A DNA stretch of 35,616 nt from Candidatus Brocadiia bacterium (GTDB lineage Bacteria > Planctomycetota > PUPC01): the NCBI GenBank assembly GCA_030605345.1, contig JAUWIN010000016.1, forward strand, positions 1 to 35,616, given 5' to 3'. Positions 1 through 8,228 of this stretch are shown here, piece by piece. Position 1 is the stretch's first letter. Each line of letters starts with the position of its first letter. Below the pieces are notes generated by a model, which saw only the letters and a program-made list of their open reading frames with translations, ran no database searches and was not told the DNA's origin. The translations under genes and the position numbers were made by a program.

Positions 1-69
1 AGGTACAAACTGCGGAGGGGTGGGCGAGCCGCGTGTTAGTCGGCCTGAACGTGGCACTTGGGTGGTGGG

Positions 70-1056
70 TCAGTCGGCGATGCGGGTGTAGCTGCGCCGG
101 TGCTGGGCCTTGCGCAAGGCCGCTGCCAGACCAGCGCCAACAAGGAACAGTACAACAACGGAGGGCTCCGGGATGGCGTGTGCCGCGCCGTCATTCCCGC
201 ACTCTGATGAAACGAACAGCGAATAATCCATGCCCGGCGAAAGGCCAATGTCGCTCAGGTATACTTCACCGGTGATGCGCTGCGCGGCGACCCAGACCCA
301 ATCGGTGATGTCCGCGTCCCAGTCCCAGTATCCCTCTTCGCTCCACCCCACAGAGCTCCGGCCGCTGACGTGATTGGCCGGATCAAAGTCCTTTATTAGC
401 GTCATGTAACTGTTCTTGTCGTCGTCGCCGTCCTGGTCGTCGGGCCAGTACCAGCGGTCGTTCTGCTTCATACGCTGCTGATAATCCTCGAATGTGCCGG
501 TCGCATAGTCCGCGTCCTTGTATAAATCCCCCTTGATGACATCGGGCCAGACGTCCGGTACTCCGCCGGCATTATATTTCTGTGGAACGATGTTCCCACC
601 GTAGTTGGAGTCATAATCTACATTCTGTGAGCGGTCCGTAAGGGCAATGGCATGCCTGTCGAACCCGGCCGCAAAGGGGTTCGTTGTCCCCACAGTGATC
701 CATAGGTCGCCGGGGCTCATGTTTGCGGGGACGCCGGGGTCGGTGTAAGAGTCCTCTGCGTCGGCTCCCGCTTGTGGCATGTTTATCCAGATGCTGAAGT
801 AGAGCTTGTCGCTGGTGAGTTTAGCGCCCACTTCCCAAATCTCGAACTCGCTGCCGCCGACCGAGTCGCCATAGTAGTATTCATCGCTCTGGTTATAGTA
901 ATAATCGAGAGTGAACGAGTACCCGTCCCTATGTTCGTAGCCGCCGGGTGTGTCCGGGTCCCACGGGGGATTGTAGCCGCCAGAGGCGAGCTGACACAAG
1001 AGCGCAAAACCAATTGTTAGGACTACTAAAAGATACATCCTCATAGTGGCGTTCAT
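70..1056 (-). CDS. PEP-CTERM sorting domain protein
   Basis: This is an exported protein of about 328 residues. It begins with a signal peptide (MNATMRMYLLVVLTIGF, then a hydrophobic stretch to about residue 25). It ends in a PEP-CTERM sorting signal: the tripeptide PEP, a hydrophobic helix (VVVLFLVGAGLAAAL) and a basic tail (RKAQHRR). In this family exosortase recognises the tail and the protein is anchored or released at the cell surface. The middle is rich in Asp, Tyr, Trp and Gly and matches no family I recognise. I chose the ATG at 1056 because GGAGGT lies just upstream (1061-1066); an ATG at 1080 would add eight residues ahead of the signal peptide. No exosortase gene is in the window. 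A sigma-54-like promoter lies upstream. Confidence 0.85.
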   Translation of the reverse strand: MNATMRMYLLVVLTIGFALLCQLASGGYNPPWDPDTPGGYEHRDGYSFTLDYYYNQSDEYYYGDSVGGSEFEIWEVGAKLTSDKLYFSIWINMPQAGADAEDSYTDPGVPANMSPGDLWITVGTTNPFAAGFDRHAIALTDRSQNVDYDSNYGGNIVPQKYNAGGVPDVWPDVIKGDLYKDADYATGTFEDYQQRMKQNDRWYWPDDQDGDDDKNSYMTLIKDFDPANHVSGRSSVGWSEEGYWDWDADITDWVWVAAQRITGEVYLSDIGLSPGMDYSLFVSSECGNDGAAHAIPEPSVVVLFLVGAGLAAALRKAQHRRSYTRIAD

Positions 1057-1213
1057 TATGACCTCCGAAACGTGCCGCAACCGCCAAGCCTTACGAAAGT
1101 AACTCTCGGACCAAACACCAGCGACCTCTATCTACCAAGCGCTTCGCCACGGGGCCTTGCAGCCCAACAGTGGCGCCGATCCACCACCTATGTGTGCTCA
1201 CAGTTGAATTACT

Positions 1214-1231
1214 ATGCAAATATCATGCCAA
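1214..1231 (-). promoter_or_regulatory. Sigma-54-type -24/-12 promoter for the PEP-CTERM gene
   Basis: Read on the minus strand, the site is TTGGCATGATATTTGCAT. It has GG and GC exactly 12 bp apart, matching the RpoN pattern TGGCAYG-N4-TTGC. The predicted transcript start is near 1205, leaving a leader of about 150 nt before the ATG at 1056. A dyad CTGATG-N14-CATCAG (1264-1289) lies about 70 bp upstream, where an enhancer-binding protein could sit. A TATAAT (1240-1245, minus strand) overlaps the region but has no convincing -35. The leader can fold a stem (CGCCAC/GTGGCG, 1145-1175). Confidence 0.5.
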
Positions 1232-1571
1232 GAAACCAGATTATAGGTAGTTTTCTCTAAGTGCTGATGTGCGCTCATGTTAGCATCAGGCCTTCGGACA
1301 GCCAGTTCTGGGCGCGTGCAGTTTTTTACACACCCTGACGCTCTAACGTTGCAAAAAAGCAACATGTGGACGGTTTGCCCCCGGCGCGCTGAACGATTCA
1401 GGCCCTTTCCTTCCAGTTGCAAACCGGGCATTCAATTCTCCGTTTTGACTCCCGTCGGCAATCGAACTGCACCGGAAAATCCTAGCCTTGGGCAACAAAA
1501 CCGCAGCAGAATCCATCTGTCTTGGCATGTAGCGGGGCAATTGAATGACCCCGGGTTGCAGACGACGTTAG

Positions 1572-1600
1572 TTGACACCGGCACAAAACCCTGATAAACT
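1572..1600 (+). promoter_or_regulatory. Sigma-70-type promoter for the S41 protease operon
   Basis: TTGACA (1572-1577), a 17-bp spacer and TAAACT (1595-1600). The predicted start of transcription near 1607 leaves a leader of about 47 nt before the ATG at 1654. It also argues against the upstream in-frame ATG at 1606, unless the message is leaderless. Confidence 0.75.
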
Positions 1601-1653
1601 TCAAAATGGTCCAGGCATCACCAACTCTGTGGGAATCCCGAGGATCAGGCTTT

Positions 1654-3057
1654 ATGAAAAACAGGGAAATCATTTTCGTTATTGTTGCCGTGCTCGTGAT
1701 GTCGTGCCTGACCATAGCTGGCACCGGCGGACCCGCCGAGCCGCAGGAAATGTACAGCCAGTATCAGACACTGTCGCGCATTGTGGCCACCGTCACGGCT
1801 AACTACGTCAAAGAGGTGGACAGGGAAAAGCTGTTCTACGGGGCGTACAAAGGGATGCTGCAGACGCTCGACCCGCACAGCGCCTTCCTGCCGCCGGAGC
1901 AAAAGAAAGGCCTCGAAGCAGAGACGAAGGGCGAGTTCGGCGGGCTGGGCATCGAAATCACACTCGACAAGGTAGGCGTCCTCACTGTGATTACACCGCT
2001 CGAAGACACTCCCGCATTCCGCGCCGGCGTCCTCGCCGGCGACCCCATCATCAAGATCGAAGGCGAAAGCACCAAGGGAGTTTCGCTGCGGGAGGCTGTG
2101 AACAAGCTCCGCGGCCCAAAGGGCAAGCCGGTCACAATCACGGTCCTTCACGAAAACGGAAAGGTCGAAGACATTACCATAGTCCGCGACATCATCAAGG
2201 TCGAGAGCGTCAAGGATGTTCACTTCATTGATGACAAACACAAAATTGCCTACATCCGACTCAGCCAATTCCAGGCGAACACAGCCGGAAGCCTGGATAA
2301 CGCAGTAGCGCAACTGCTGGAGCAGGGGATGGGAGCGTTAGTGCTCGACCTGAGGTTCAATCCGGGCGGGCTCCTTGCCTCGGCCGTCCAAATCGCCGAT
2401 CGGTTCCTCCCCGAAGGCGTCATCGTCTCCACCAAAGGCCGCCAAAGCCCCCAGCAGGTGTACGAGGCCACAAAAGACGCCACCTATCCAAACTTCCCTC
2501 TCGCCGTCCTCATCAGCGGCAGGAGCGCCAGCGCTTCTGAAATCGTCGCCGGCGCCATCCAAGACCACAAGCGCGGAGTGCTGGTAGGGAAGAGAACTTT
2601 CGGGAAGGGTTCGGTCCAGACCATCATCAAACTGGAGGACGGAAAATCCGCCCTCCGCCTGACCACGGCATACTACTACACACCATCAGGTCGCCTCATT
2701 CAGCGCCACCCCAACGACCCCCACGAAGAAACCTGGGGTATCGACCCGGAAATCGAAGTGAAAACTACCCTCCAGGACGAAATGGCCCTCTGGGACCAGT
2801 GGCGCCAGAAGCACCTCCGCGAGGCCCGCGAGCACACCGCCGGCCAAGAACAAGGCACAGAAGAGCAAGCCGCCCCGAAAACCGAACCTCAACCGACTCA
2901 GAAGCAGACCAGGCCACCCGGCGGTGCTGAGGCGGGACCGGAGAAGGAAGCCGAGGAATTCCACGACAAGACCCTCGAAGCCGCAGTGAACGCGCTCAAG
3001 GGCATGATGCTGGTACGGGAGCGCGCGGCAAAAGTGGCGGGGAAAACGACCGAATAA
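1654..3057 (+). CDS. S41 family C-terminal processing peptidase
   Basis: A periplasmic serine protease of the CtpA/Prc type (467 residues) that trims or degrades exported proteins from their C-termini. An N-terminal hydrophobic segment (residues 5-22) serves as signal or anchor. A PDZ domain follows at about 95-170 (GEFGGLGIEI, AFRAGVLAGD). The S41 catalytic domain carries the nucleophile motif SASASE (291-296) and the lysine of GKRTFGKG (K318), the family's Ser-Lys dyad. The C-terminal 90 residues are charged, rich in Glu/Gln/Pro, and probably disordered. ATG 1654 gives a clean signal sequence; the in-frame ATG at 1606 would put 16 residues before it. It is the first gene of a run to 8155, with one base between its stop and tsaD. 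Confidence 0.93.
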   Translation: MKNREIIFVIVAVLVMSCLTIAGTGGPAEPQEMYSQYQTLSRIVATVTANYVKEVDREKLFYGAYKGMLQTLDPHSAFLPPEQKKGLEAETKGEFGGLGIEITLDKVGVLTVITPLEDTPAFRAGVLAGDPIIKIEGESTKGVSLREAVNKLRGPKGKPVTITVLHENGKVEDITIVRDIIKVESVKDVHFIDDKHKIAYIRLSQFQANTAGSLDNAVAQLLEQGMGALVLDLRFNPGGLLASAVQIADRFLPEGVIVSTKGRQSPQQVYEATKDATYPNFPLAVLISGRSASASEIVAGAIQDHKRGVLVGKRTFGKGSVQTIIKLEDGKSALRLTTAYYYTPSGRLIQRHPNDPHEETWGIDPEIEVKTTLQDEMALWDQWRQKHLREAREHTAGQEQGTEEQAAPKTEPQPTQKQTRPPGGAEAGPEKEAEEFHDKTLEAAVNALKGMMLVRERAAKVAGKTTE

Positions 3058-3058
3058 A

Positions 3059-4083
3059 ATGCTCATCCTCGGGGTGGAAACCTCCTGCGACGAGACCGCA
3101 GCAGCCATCGTGGTCGATGGGCGCCGCGTGCTCAGCAACGTCGTCGCAAGCCAGGACGACCTTCACGCCAAGTTCGGCGGGGTCGTGCCAGAGGTCGCCT
3201 GCCGAGCGCACGTCGAGACCATAACCTGCATCATGGAACAGGCTCTGGCAGAGGCCCGCGCTGAACCTCACGACCTGGAGGCCGTCGCCGCGGTAAACGG
3301 GCCGGGGCTGGTCGGAGCGCTCATCATCGGCCTGACCGCGGCCAAGACCTTCGCCTGGTTCCACCACCTGCCCCTCGTGCCGGTGAATCACATTGCGGCG
3401 CACGTTTACGCGGCCAATCTCGCGCCCACCGCGCTCGAATATCCCACTGTGGGTCTGGTCGCGTCCGGCGGCCACACAAGTCTGTGCCACGCGGCCAGCC
3501 CCGCTGAGGTCGAGTTGTCGGCTCTACCATCGACGACGCTGCGGGCGAGGCGTTCGACAAGGTCGCAGGGATCCTACGGCTGGGCTATCCGGGCGGCCCC
3601 TCGATCCAGAAGGCTGCCGAGGCTGGCAATCCGGCGAAAATCCGGTTCCCCAGGCCCATGCTCGAGCCCGGGTCGCTGGATTTCAGCTTCTCCGGCCTGA
3701 AAACAGCCGTCCTCTATCACGTCTGCGGCAAGGACGGAAAGGAGCGAGACGCATCTTCGCTTGGCGAGCAGGAGCTTGCCGATGTCGCCGCAAGCTTCCA
3801 GGAAGCAGTTGTCGACGTCCTGGTCAAAAAGTCAATCGCCGCGTGCAAGCAATTGAACTGCTTCCGCCTGACCATTGGCGGCGGGGTTGCGTCGAACAGG
3901 CGGCTGCGTGAAAAACTCGTCCGGGCGGCGAAGCAGGAAGATATCAGTCTGCTCCTGCCCGCACTCACCTATTGCACCGACAACGCTGCCATGGCGGCCG
4001 GTATCGGATATCATCTGTTTCAATCGGGCCGGACGGCGTCGCTCGACGCAGATGCCGTCCCGCAGCTCAGTAGATTGGGATAG
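3059..4083 (+). CDS. tsaD: tRNA threonylcarbamoyladenosine transferase TsaD, frameshifted
   Basis: TsaD with TsaB/TsaE transfers the threonylcarbamoyl group to A37 of ANN-decoding tRNAs and is near-universal. The first part (3059-3517) carries the family start ILGVETSCDETAAAIV, the metal-binding HIAAH and the glycine motif ASGGHTSL. The frame then breaks. From 3520 the reading continues in the -1 frame as GSTIDDAAGEAFDKVAG, then GYPGGPSIQ, FSFSGLKTA and GGGVASNRRLRE, to the stop at 4083. Only two bases (3518-3519) stand where a codon is expected, so one base is missing. Restored, the product would be about 341 residues, normal for the family. No slippery heptamer is visible, so the break is a sequencing error or a true lesion, not obviously programmed. 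Confidence 0.9.
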
Positions 4084-4141
4084 TCTCCCGAAGTTCTATA
4101 AAGCAGCGGCAATTTTCGCAATTGATGCGGGGCTGAGCAGG

Positions 4142-4921
4142 ATGAATGCAGAAAAGATTCGTTCAATTCTCCAAAGAGTCGCCGCCGGCCGGCTAAAACC
4201 CGAGACGGCGCTTCGCAAACTGAAAATCCTGCCTTTCGAGGACATTGGCTTCGCGCGGGTTGACCATCACCGCGCCCTGAGGTCGGGCGCTCCCGAAGTA
4301 ATCTACTGCCCCGGCAAGACGGCCGGGCAGGTGGTCTCCGTCGCGTCGAAATTGGTCAGCGCAGGGTCCGACGTGCTTGCAACACGTGCCGACCGCCGCG
4401 TGTTTGAGGCGCTCAAACGCCGCTGGCCGGCCGCGAAATACTACCAGCAGGCGCGAATCGCCGCAGTCCTCACCCCCGAACGCCCAGCTCCTATCGGAAA
4501 CATCCTGGTGGTTTGCGCCGGCACATCGGACATCCCTGTGGCGGAAGAGTCCCGGGTCACGGCGGAGATTCTGGGGAACCGGGTCACGACCACCTACGAC
4601 GCAGGTGTGGCAGGCATCCACCGACTACTGGCGAACGCACGGGACATCCAGGCCGCCAACGTCATTGTGGTGGTTGCCGGGATGGAGGGCGCGCTGGCGA
4701 GCGTCGTAGGAGGAATGGCCGGGTGCCCCGTAATTGCCGTGCCCACCAGCATCGGATACGGCGCGAGTTTTGCCGGGATAGCCCCCCTGCTCACCATGCT
4801 CAACAGTTGCGCTCCTGGGGTCTCGGTAGTCAACATTGACAAGGGATTCGGCGCTGGTTATATTGCCTCCCAAATCAATCATCTGGCGGGTTCGAAATCT
4901 GGCCGCACCAAGAACACCTAG
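4142..4921 (+). CDS. larB: LarB, nickel-pincer cofactor biosynthesis carboxylase/hydrolase
   Basis: A LarB-type enzyme of 259 residues, a normal family length. In characterised LarB the enzyme carboxylates the pyridinium ring of nicotinic acid adenine dinucleotide and cleaves off AMP. This is the first step toward the nickel-pincer nucleotide of lactate racemase and related enzymes. Diagnostic segments are LPFEDIGFARVDHHRALR near the N-terminus, EVIYCPGKT, and the PurE-like C-terminal half (VCAGTSDIPVAEES, AGMEGALASVVGG, PTSIGYG). I chose ATG 4142 because the family N-terminus begins there; the open frame runs upstream into tsaD without a credible start. larC and larE are not in the window. 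It sits 58 bp after tsaD and 10 bp before the NAD(P)HX dehydratase gene. Confidence 0.9.
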   Translation: MNAEKIRSILQRVAAGRLKPETALRKLKILPFEDIGFARVDHHRALRSGAPEVIYCPGKTAGQVVSVASKLVSAGSDVLATRADRRVFEALKRRWPAAKYYQQARIAAVLTPERPAPIGNILVVCAGTSDIPVAEESRVTAEILGNRVTTTYDAGVAGIHRLLANARDIQAANVIVVVAGMEGALASVVGGMAGCPVIAVPTSIGYGASFAGIAPLLTMLNSCAPGVSVVNIDKGFGAGYIASQINHLAGSKSGRTKNT

Positions 4922-4931
4922 GAGCGTTGCC

Positions 4932-5885
4932 ATGTCGGACTTTTACCAGGTCGACCAGCCCCCGCTCCCCGGGTCCCGCAAAGAAGAAAGCCACAAGGGG
5001 GACTTCGGCCACGTCCTGGTGGTGGCGGGCTCGCGCAGGATGATGGGGGCCGCGGCGCTCTGTACCTTCGCCGCCACCCGCGCCGGCAGCGGACTGGCCA
5101 CCCTGGCATGCCCCGCCAGCCTCCAGCCGTACATCGCCCAGGCCTGGCCGACCACCATGACCCTGCCGGTCAAGGAAACGCCGGACGGCGCCATATCACT
5201 CGGCGCCTGGCCGCAGATCGAAGCATTCTTCCGCCGCGCCAGCGTGGTCGCCGCCGGGCCCGGCCTCGGCCGCAACAAGTCAACCCAACTCATGGTGCAC
5301 CGTCTCGTCGAGCGCTCGCCGCTGCCGCTGGTGCTCGATGCCGACGCGCTAAACGCACTACAGGGAAAAGCAGACCTGCTCAAGTCGGCAAAGGCCCCCG
5401 TCATCATTACCCCACACCCCGGTGAGATGTCGACGCTTACCGGGAAGCCAACTGCCGAGATACAATACTACCGGCGCAGCGTGGCCCATGACTTTGCCCA
5501 GCGCTACCGCGTCACCGTGGCACTGAAGGGAGCAGGCACAGTTGTTGCCGGCGAAGGGCAGGTCTTTGTCAATACCTCCGGCAATCCCTACATGGCGAGC
5601 GGAGGCACAGGCGACGTGCTCACCGGCATGATCGCGGGTCTCCTGGCCCAGAAGATGAGCCCGTTCGAGGCCACCCGCACTGCGGTGTACTGGCACGGGC
5701 TGGCCGCAGACCGAGCCCCGACCTCAGCCGGCCCGGGAGCGGTGACAGCCACCGACATCATCGAGCAGCTCCGCCGGTCCGGCCCCGACATCGACTGGTA
5801 CAACGAGGAACTCCGCGTGGATGAAGACCGTGTTTTCGACCCGGACGAGCCTGACGGTTCCACCGAAGAACAACCCCCCTGGTAA
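4932..5885 (+). CDS. ADP-dependent NAD(P)H-hydrate dehydratase (NnrD-type)
   Basis: A cytosolic repair enzyme of 317 residues. It uses ADP to dehydrate hydrated NADH/NADPH (S-NADHX) back to the active cofactor. It has the ribokinase-like carbohydrate kinase fold: KGDFGHVLVVAGS at the N-terminus, AAGPGLG, VLDADALNAL, ITPHPGEMSTLTG, and the signature GNPYMASGGTGDVLTGMIAG. Bacterial homologues are often fused to an NAXE-type epimerase; here only the dehydratase half is present. ATG 4932 has AGGAG at 4920-4924, overlapping the larB stop. The last 30 residues are acidic and not conserved. Its neighbour LarB also consumes a nicotinamide-type dinucleotide, so the two may share a theme, which is inference. 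Confidence 0.92.
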   Translation: MSDFYQVDQPPLPGSRKEESHKGDFGHVLVVAGSRRMMGAAALCTFAATRAGSGLATLACPASLQPYIAQAWPTTMTLPVKETPDGAISLGAWPQIEAFFRRASVVAAGPGLGRNKSTQLMVHRLVERSPLPLVLDADALNALQGKADLLKSAKAPVIITPHPGEMSTLTGKPTAEIQYYRRSVAHDFAQRYRVTVALKGAGTVVAGEGQVFVNTSGNPYMASGGTGDVLTGMIAGLLAQKMSPFEATRTAVYWHGLAADRAPTSAGPGAVTATDIIEQLRRSGPDIDWYNEELRVDEDRVFDPDEPDGSTEEQPPW

Positions 5886-5900
5886 ATAAAGGAGGCACGA

Positions 5901-7244
5901 TTGCTTCAAGAAGTGATACTGCCGAGGTTAGGGCAGACCGTCGAAAAGGCAACCATCGAAAAGTGGTATGTCAAGGAAGGGGACATAGTCAAAAAAGGCG
6001 ATATACTTCTCGAGATCACTACTGACAAGGCCACGCTCGAGATCGAGTCGTTCGTAGAAGGAACCCTGCTGAAGACCTACGTCGAGGCCGGAGAAGAGAT
6101 CGACGTCGACGCCGTCATCGCGTACGTGGGCGATCCGGAGAAGGAACAGGCGCCTGAGTCGCCGCCTGAGTTGGCAAAGCCCGAGCCGAGTGAAAAAGCA
6201 CCGGAGCGGCTGGCCGAGACCGCGCCCCCGCACGGGTTAGAGGGGCGCCAGGCCGCCCAACCAGCCGCCGCAGGAAAGCTCCTCATTTCCCCTCGAGCGA
6301 GGAAGACAGCCGAACGCAAAAAAGTGACCCCGCTCGCCGTCCGTGGCACCGGCCCCCACGGCAGGGTTGTTGAGGCCGACGTCATTGCCTACGCCGAAAG
6401 AGTCGCACAGCTACGAGTATCCCCAACTGCGAGAGAGGTTGCCTACGAACGCGGGGTTGACCTCCTGCAGGTCGAGGGTACCGGCGACGGCGGGCGTGTT
6501 ATGAAAGCCGACGTCGAAAAGGCCCGGCCGCTAGCGCCAGCTGCCGCAGCCGGAACCAAAAAGGTCGAACTGACCGCGGCCAAACGCATCATCGGTGAAC
6601 GCATGGCCCGGTCAAAGCAGGAGGTGCCGCACTTCTACCTGCAAACCGACATCGACATGACCGAGGCGGTTGCCCTGCGGGAAGAATTGAAGGCGGCGGG
6701 AACAGCTGTTTCGTTCAACGACATCATCATCAAGGCCGTGGCCCGCGGGTTCGAGGCGGTGCCGATGATGAACGCCTCGTGGGCCGGCGACTGCATCGCG
6801 GTCAATTCGACCGCCGATGTTGCGCTGGCTGTTGCCACAGACGAAGGCTTGATGGTGCCAGTCGTCCGGGGGGTCGAACGGCAAAGCCTCAAACAGGTGG
6901 CGGCGCACACGGCGGAACTCATCCACAAAGCACGCTCCAAGCGGCTGACGCCGCTCGAATACGAAGGCGGCGGTATTACCGTCTCGAACCTGGGAATGTA
7001 TCAGGTCGGGAACTTCCTCCCCATAATCAATCCGGGCCAGGCCTCCATCTTGGGCGTGGGACAAATTGCCGACAAGCCTGTAGTTATCAATGGGAAAATC
7101 GCGGCAAGAAAGATGATGGCGGTCACCCTCGCCGTCGATCACCGTGTTGCTGACGGCGTCGTTGCCTCCGCATTTCTCCAAGCCGTGAAAAACGCAATGA
7201 AGTCAGCACGACACAGCCTGCGTGAAATGGAATACGTGGAATAA
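5901..7244 (+). CDS. 2-oxoacid dehydrogenase complex E2 (dihydrolipoamide acyltransferase)
   Basis: E2 core subunit of 447 residues, transferring an acyl group from a lipoyl arm to CoA. A lipoyl domain spans residues 1-78, with the lipoylated lysine in TTDKATLE (K43). A Pro/Ala/Glu-rich linker follows, then two peripheral subunit-binding (E3-binding) domains in tandem (about 128-165, PRARKTAERK...GTGPHGRVVEADV; and 172-208, PTAREVAYERG...GTGDGGRVMKADV). The catalytic domain carries DHRVADG (D413, H414). The start is TTG at 5901 with GGAGG at 5891-5895. Most E2 proteins have one subunit-binding domain. E1 and E3 genes are not nearby, so the substrate (pyruvate or another oxoacid) cannot be assigned. 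Confidence 0.92.
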   Translation: MLQEVILPRLGQTVEKATIEKWYVKEGDIVKKGDILLEITTDKATLEIESFVEGTLLKTYVEAGEEIDVDAVIAYVGDPEKEQAPESPPELAKPEPSEKAPERLAETAPPHGLEGRQAAQPAAAGKLLISPRARKTAERKKVTPLAVRGTGPHGRVVEADVIAYAERVAQLRVSPTAREVAYERGVDLLQVEGTGDGGRVMKADVEKARPLAPAAAAGTKKVELTAAKRIIGERMARSKQEVPHFYLQTDIDMTEAVALREELKAAGTAVSFNDIIIKAVARGFEAVPMMNASWAGDCIAVNSTADVALAVATDEGLMVPVVRGVERQSLKQVAAHTAELIHKARSKRLTPLEYEGGGITVSNLGMYQVGNFLPIINPGQASILGVGQIADKPVVINGKIAARKMMAVTLAVDHRVADGVVASAFLQAVKNAMKSARHSLREMEYVE

Positions 7245-7288
7245 AACCCGAGCACTGATTGCCGGTCGCTGGCGGGAGCGGATAGTCG

Positions 7289-8155
7289 TTGGGTCCGGTT
7301 CAAAATGTTTTGCCCAAGCTGTGGCCTCACGGTGCGAGGCTGGCCGAGGCCTTCGGGCGGCTGTTGTACCCGCCGCACTGTGTGGTGTGTGGGCGGCCTA
7401 CTGCGGAGGATGAAGACCGTTACCTCTGCCGCAGCTGCATCGGCCAGATACAGTTTGTGGGCGAGCCGGTTTGTAAGAAATGCGGCCACGAACTCGGCCC
7501 CTACGTGCCCACCAACCGCCGCTGCATCAACTGCCGGAATACCCCGCTCCGCTTCAACAAGGCCGTGGCCGCCGCACATCACGCTGGCTCTGCTCGCGAC
7601 ATGGTCCTGGCGCTGAAATTCGCCCGACAAAAACACAACGTCTATCCACTCAGTAAGCTCCTTACCGCCCGGCTCGAAGGCACTGCCCTCCCCGAGCAGG
7701 CCCAGCTCATTCTTCCCGTCCCTCTACACAGAAAGCGGCAGCGCTCGCGCGGCTTCAACCAGTCGGCACTGCTTGCCAGGGAGGTCGGTGAACGGTTAGG
7801 GCTGCCGGTTTTGACCGACGGCTTACGGCGCGTGGTCAACACCCCGCCTCAGACCGGCGAAATGTCACTCGCCAGCAGGCGGGCCAACGTCAAGGGCGCG
7901 TTCAGAGTCAAGGCTCCGAGGAAGTTCACCGGGAAGTCCGTCCTGCTGGTGGACGACGTGCTGACCACCGGCGCCACGACCAGTGAGTGCGCCGGCACGC
8001 TGAAGCGTGCAGGCGCAAAAAAGGTCTTCGTCGCAACCGTCACCCGACGGATGGTCACACCACAGAGGCCGGAAAGTGAGCAAGCCGCGATGCGCTATGA
8101 AATCCGCTCCGCACTGCCGAGCCCGGAAAACAAGGAAGAGACGAGCGCAACATAG
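7289..8155 (+). CDS. ComF family phosphoribosyltransferase-like protein
   Basis: A ComF-type protein of 288 residues. The N-terminal third is a cysteine-rich zinc-ribbon region with four CxxC pairs (CVVC, CRSC, CKKC, CINC). The C-terminal part is a type I phosphoribosyltransferase fold with the PRPP-binding signature VLLVDDVLTTGATTSE, preceded by LILPVPLHRKRQRSRGFNQ. ComF homologues are needed for DNA uptake in competent bacteria, but many hosts are not known to be competent and the chemical activity is unsettled. The start is TTG 7289 with GGGAG at 7274-7278; it is the first sensible start after the E2 gene 44 bp upstream. It appears to end the operon that began at 1654, and the next gene is convergent. 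Confidence 0.88.
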   Translation: MGPVQNVLPKLWPHGARLAEAFGRLLYPPHCVVCGRPTAEDEDRYLCRSCIGQIQFVGEPVCKKCGHELGPYVPTNRRCINCRNTPLRFNKAVAAAHHAGSARDMVLALKFARQKHNVYPLSKLLTARLEGTALPEQAQLILPVPLHRKRQRSRGFNQSALLAREVGERLGLPVLTDGLRRVVNTPPQTGEMSLASRRANVKGAFRVKAPRKFTGKSVLLVDDVLTTGATTSECAGTLKRAGAKKVFVATVTRRMVTPQRPESEQAAMRYEIRSALPSPENKEETSAT

Positions 8156-8228
8156 CCAATTGCCAACTACTGCAATGTTCAGGTTTGGTCGTCGTTCGAA
8201 TTACGCGGCCGGTTGCGGCGTCGCCAGG

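Larger units (their letters stand above)
1057..1653. other. Divergent intergenic region, PEP-CTERM gene / S41 protease gene
   Basis: About 600 bp lie between two divergent genes. On the minus strand the stretch holds the sigma-54-like site and dyad for the PEP-CTERM gene; on the plus strand it holds the promoter for the protease operon (1572-1600). A small hairpin GTTGC-A6-GCAAC lies at 1348-1363. Open frames here, including one of 105 codons at 1277-1594, have no ribosome binding site and no recognisable protein, so I do not call genes. Confidence 0.6.

Noticed and set aside
1277..1594. 105-codon open frame upstream of the S41 protease gene
   Set aside because: No ribosome site, no recognisable protein, and it runs into the strong promoter at 1572-1600.
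3510..3525. Programmed frameshift in tsaD
   Set aside because: No slippery heptamer, no upstream internal ribosome-like site and no obvious stimulatory hairpin; programmed shifting is not known in this family.
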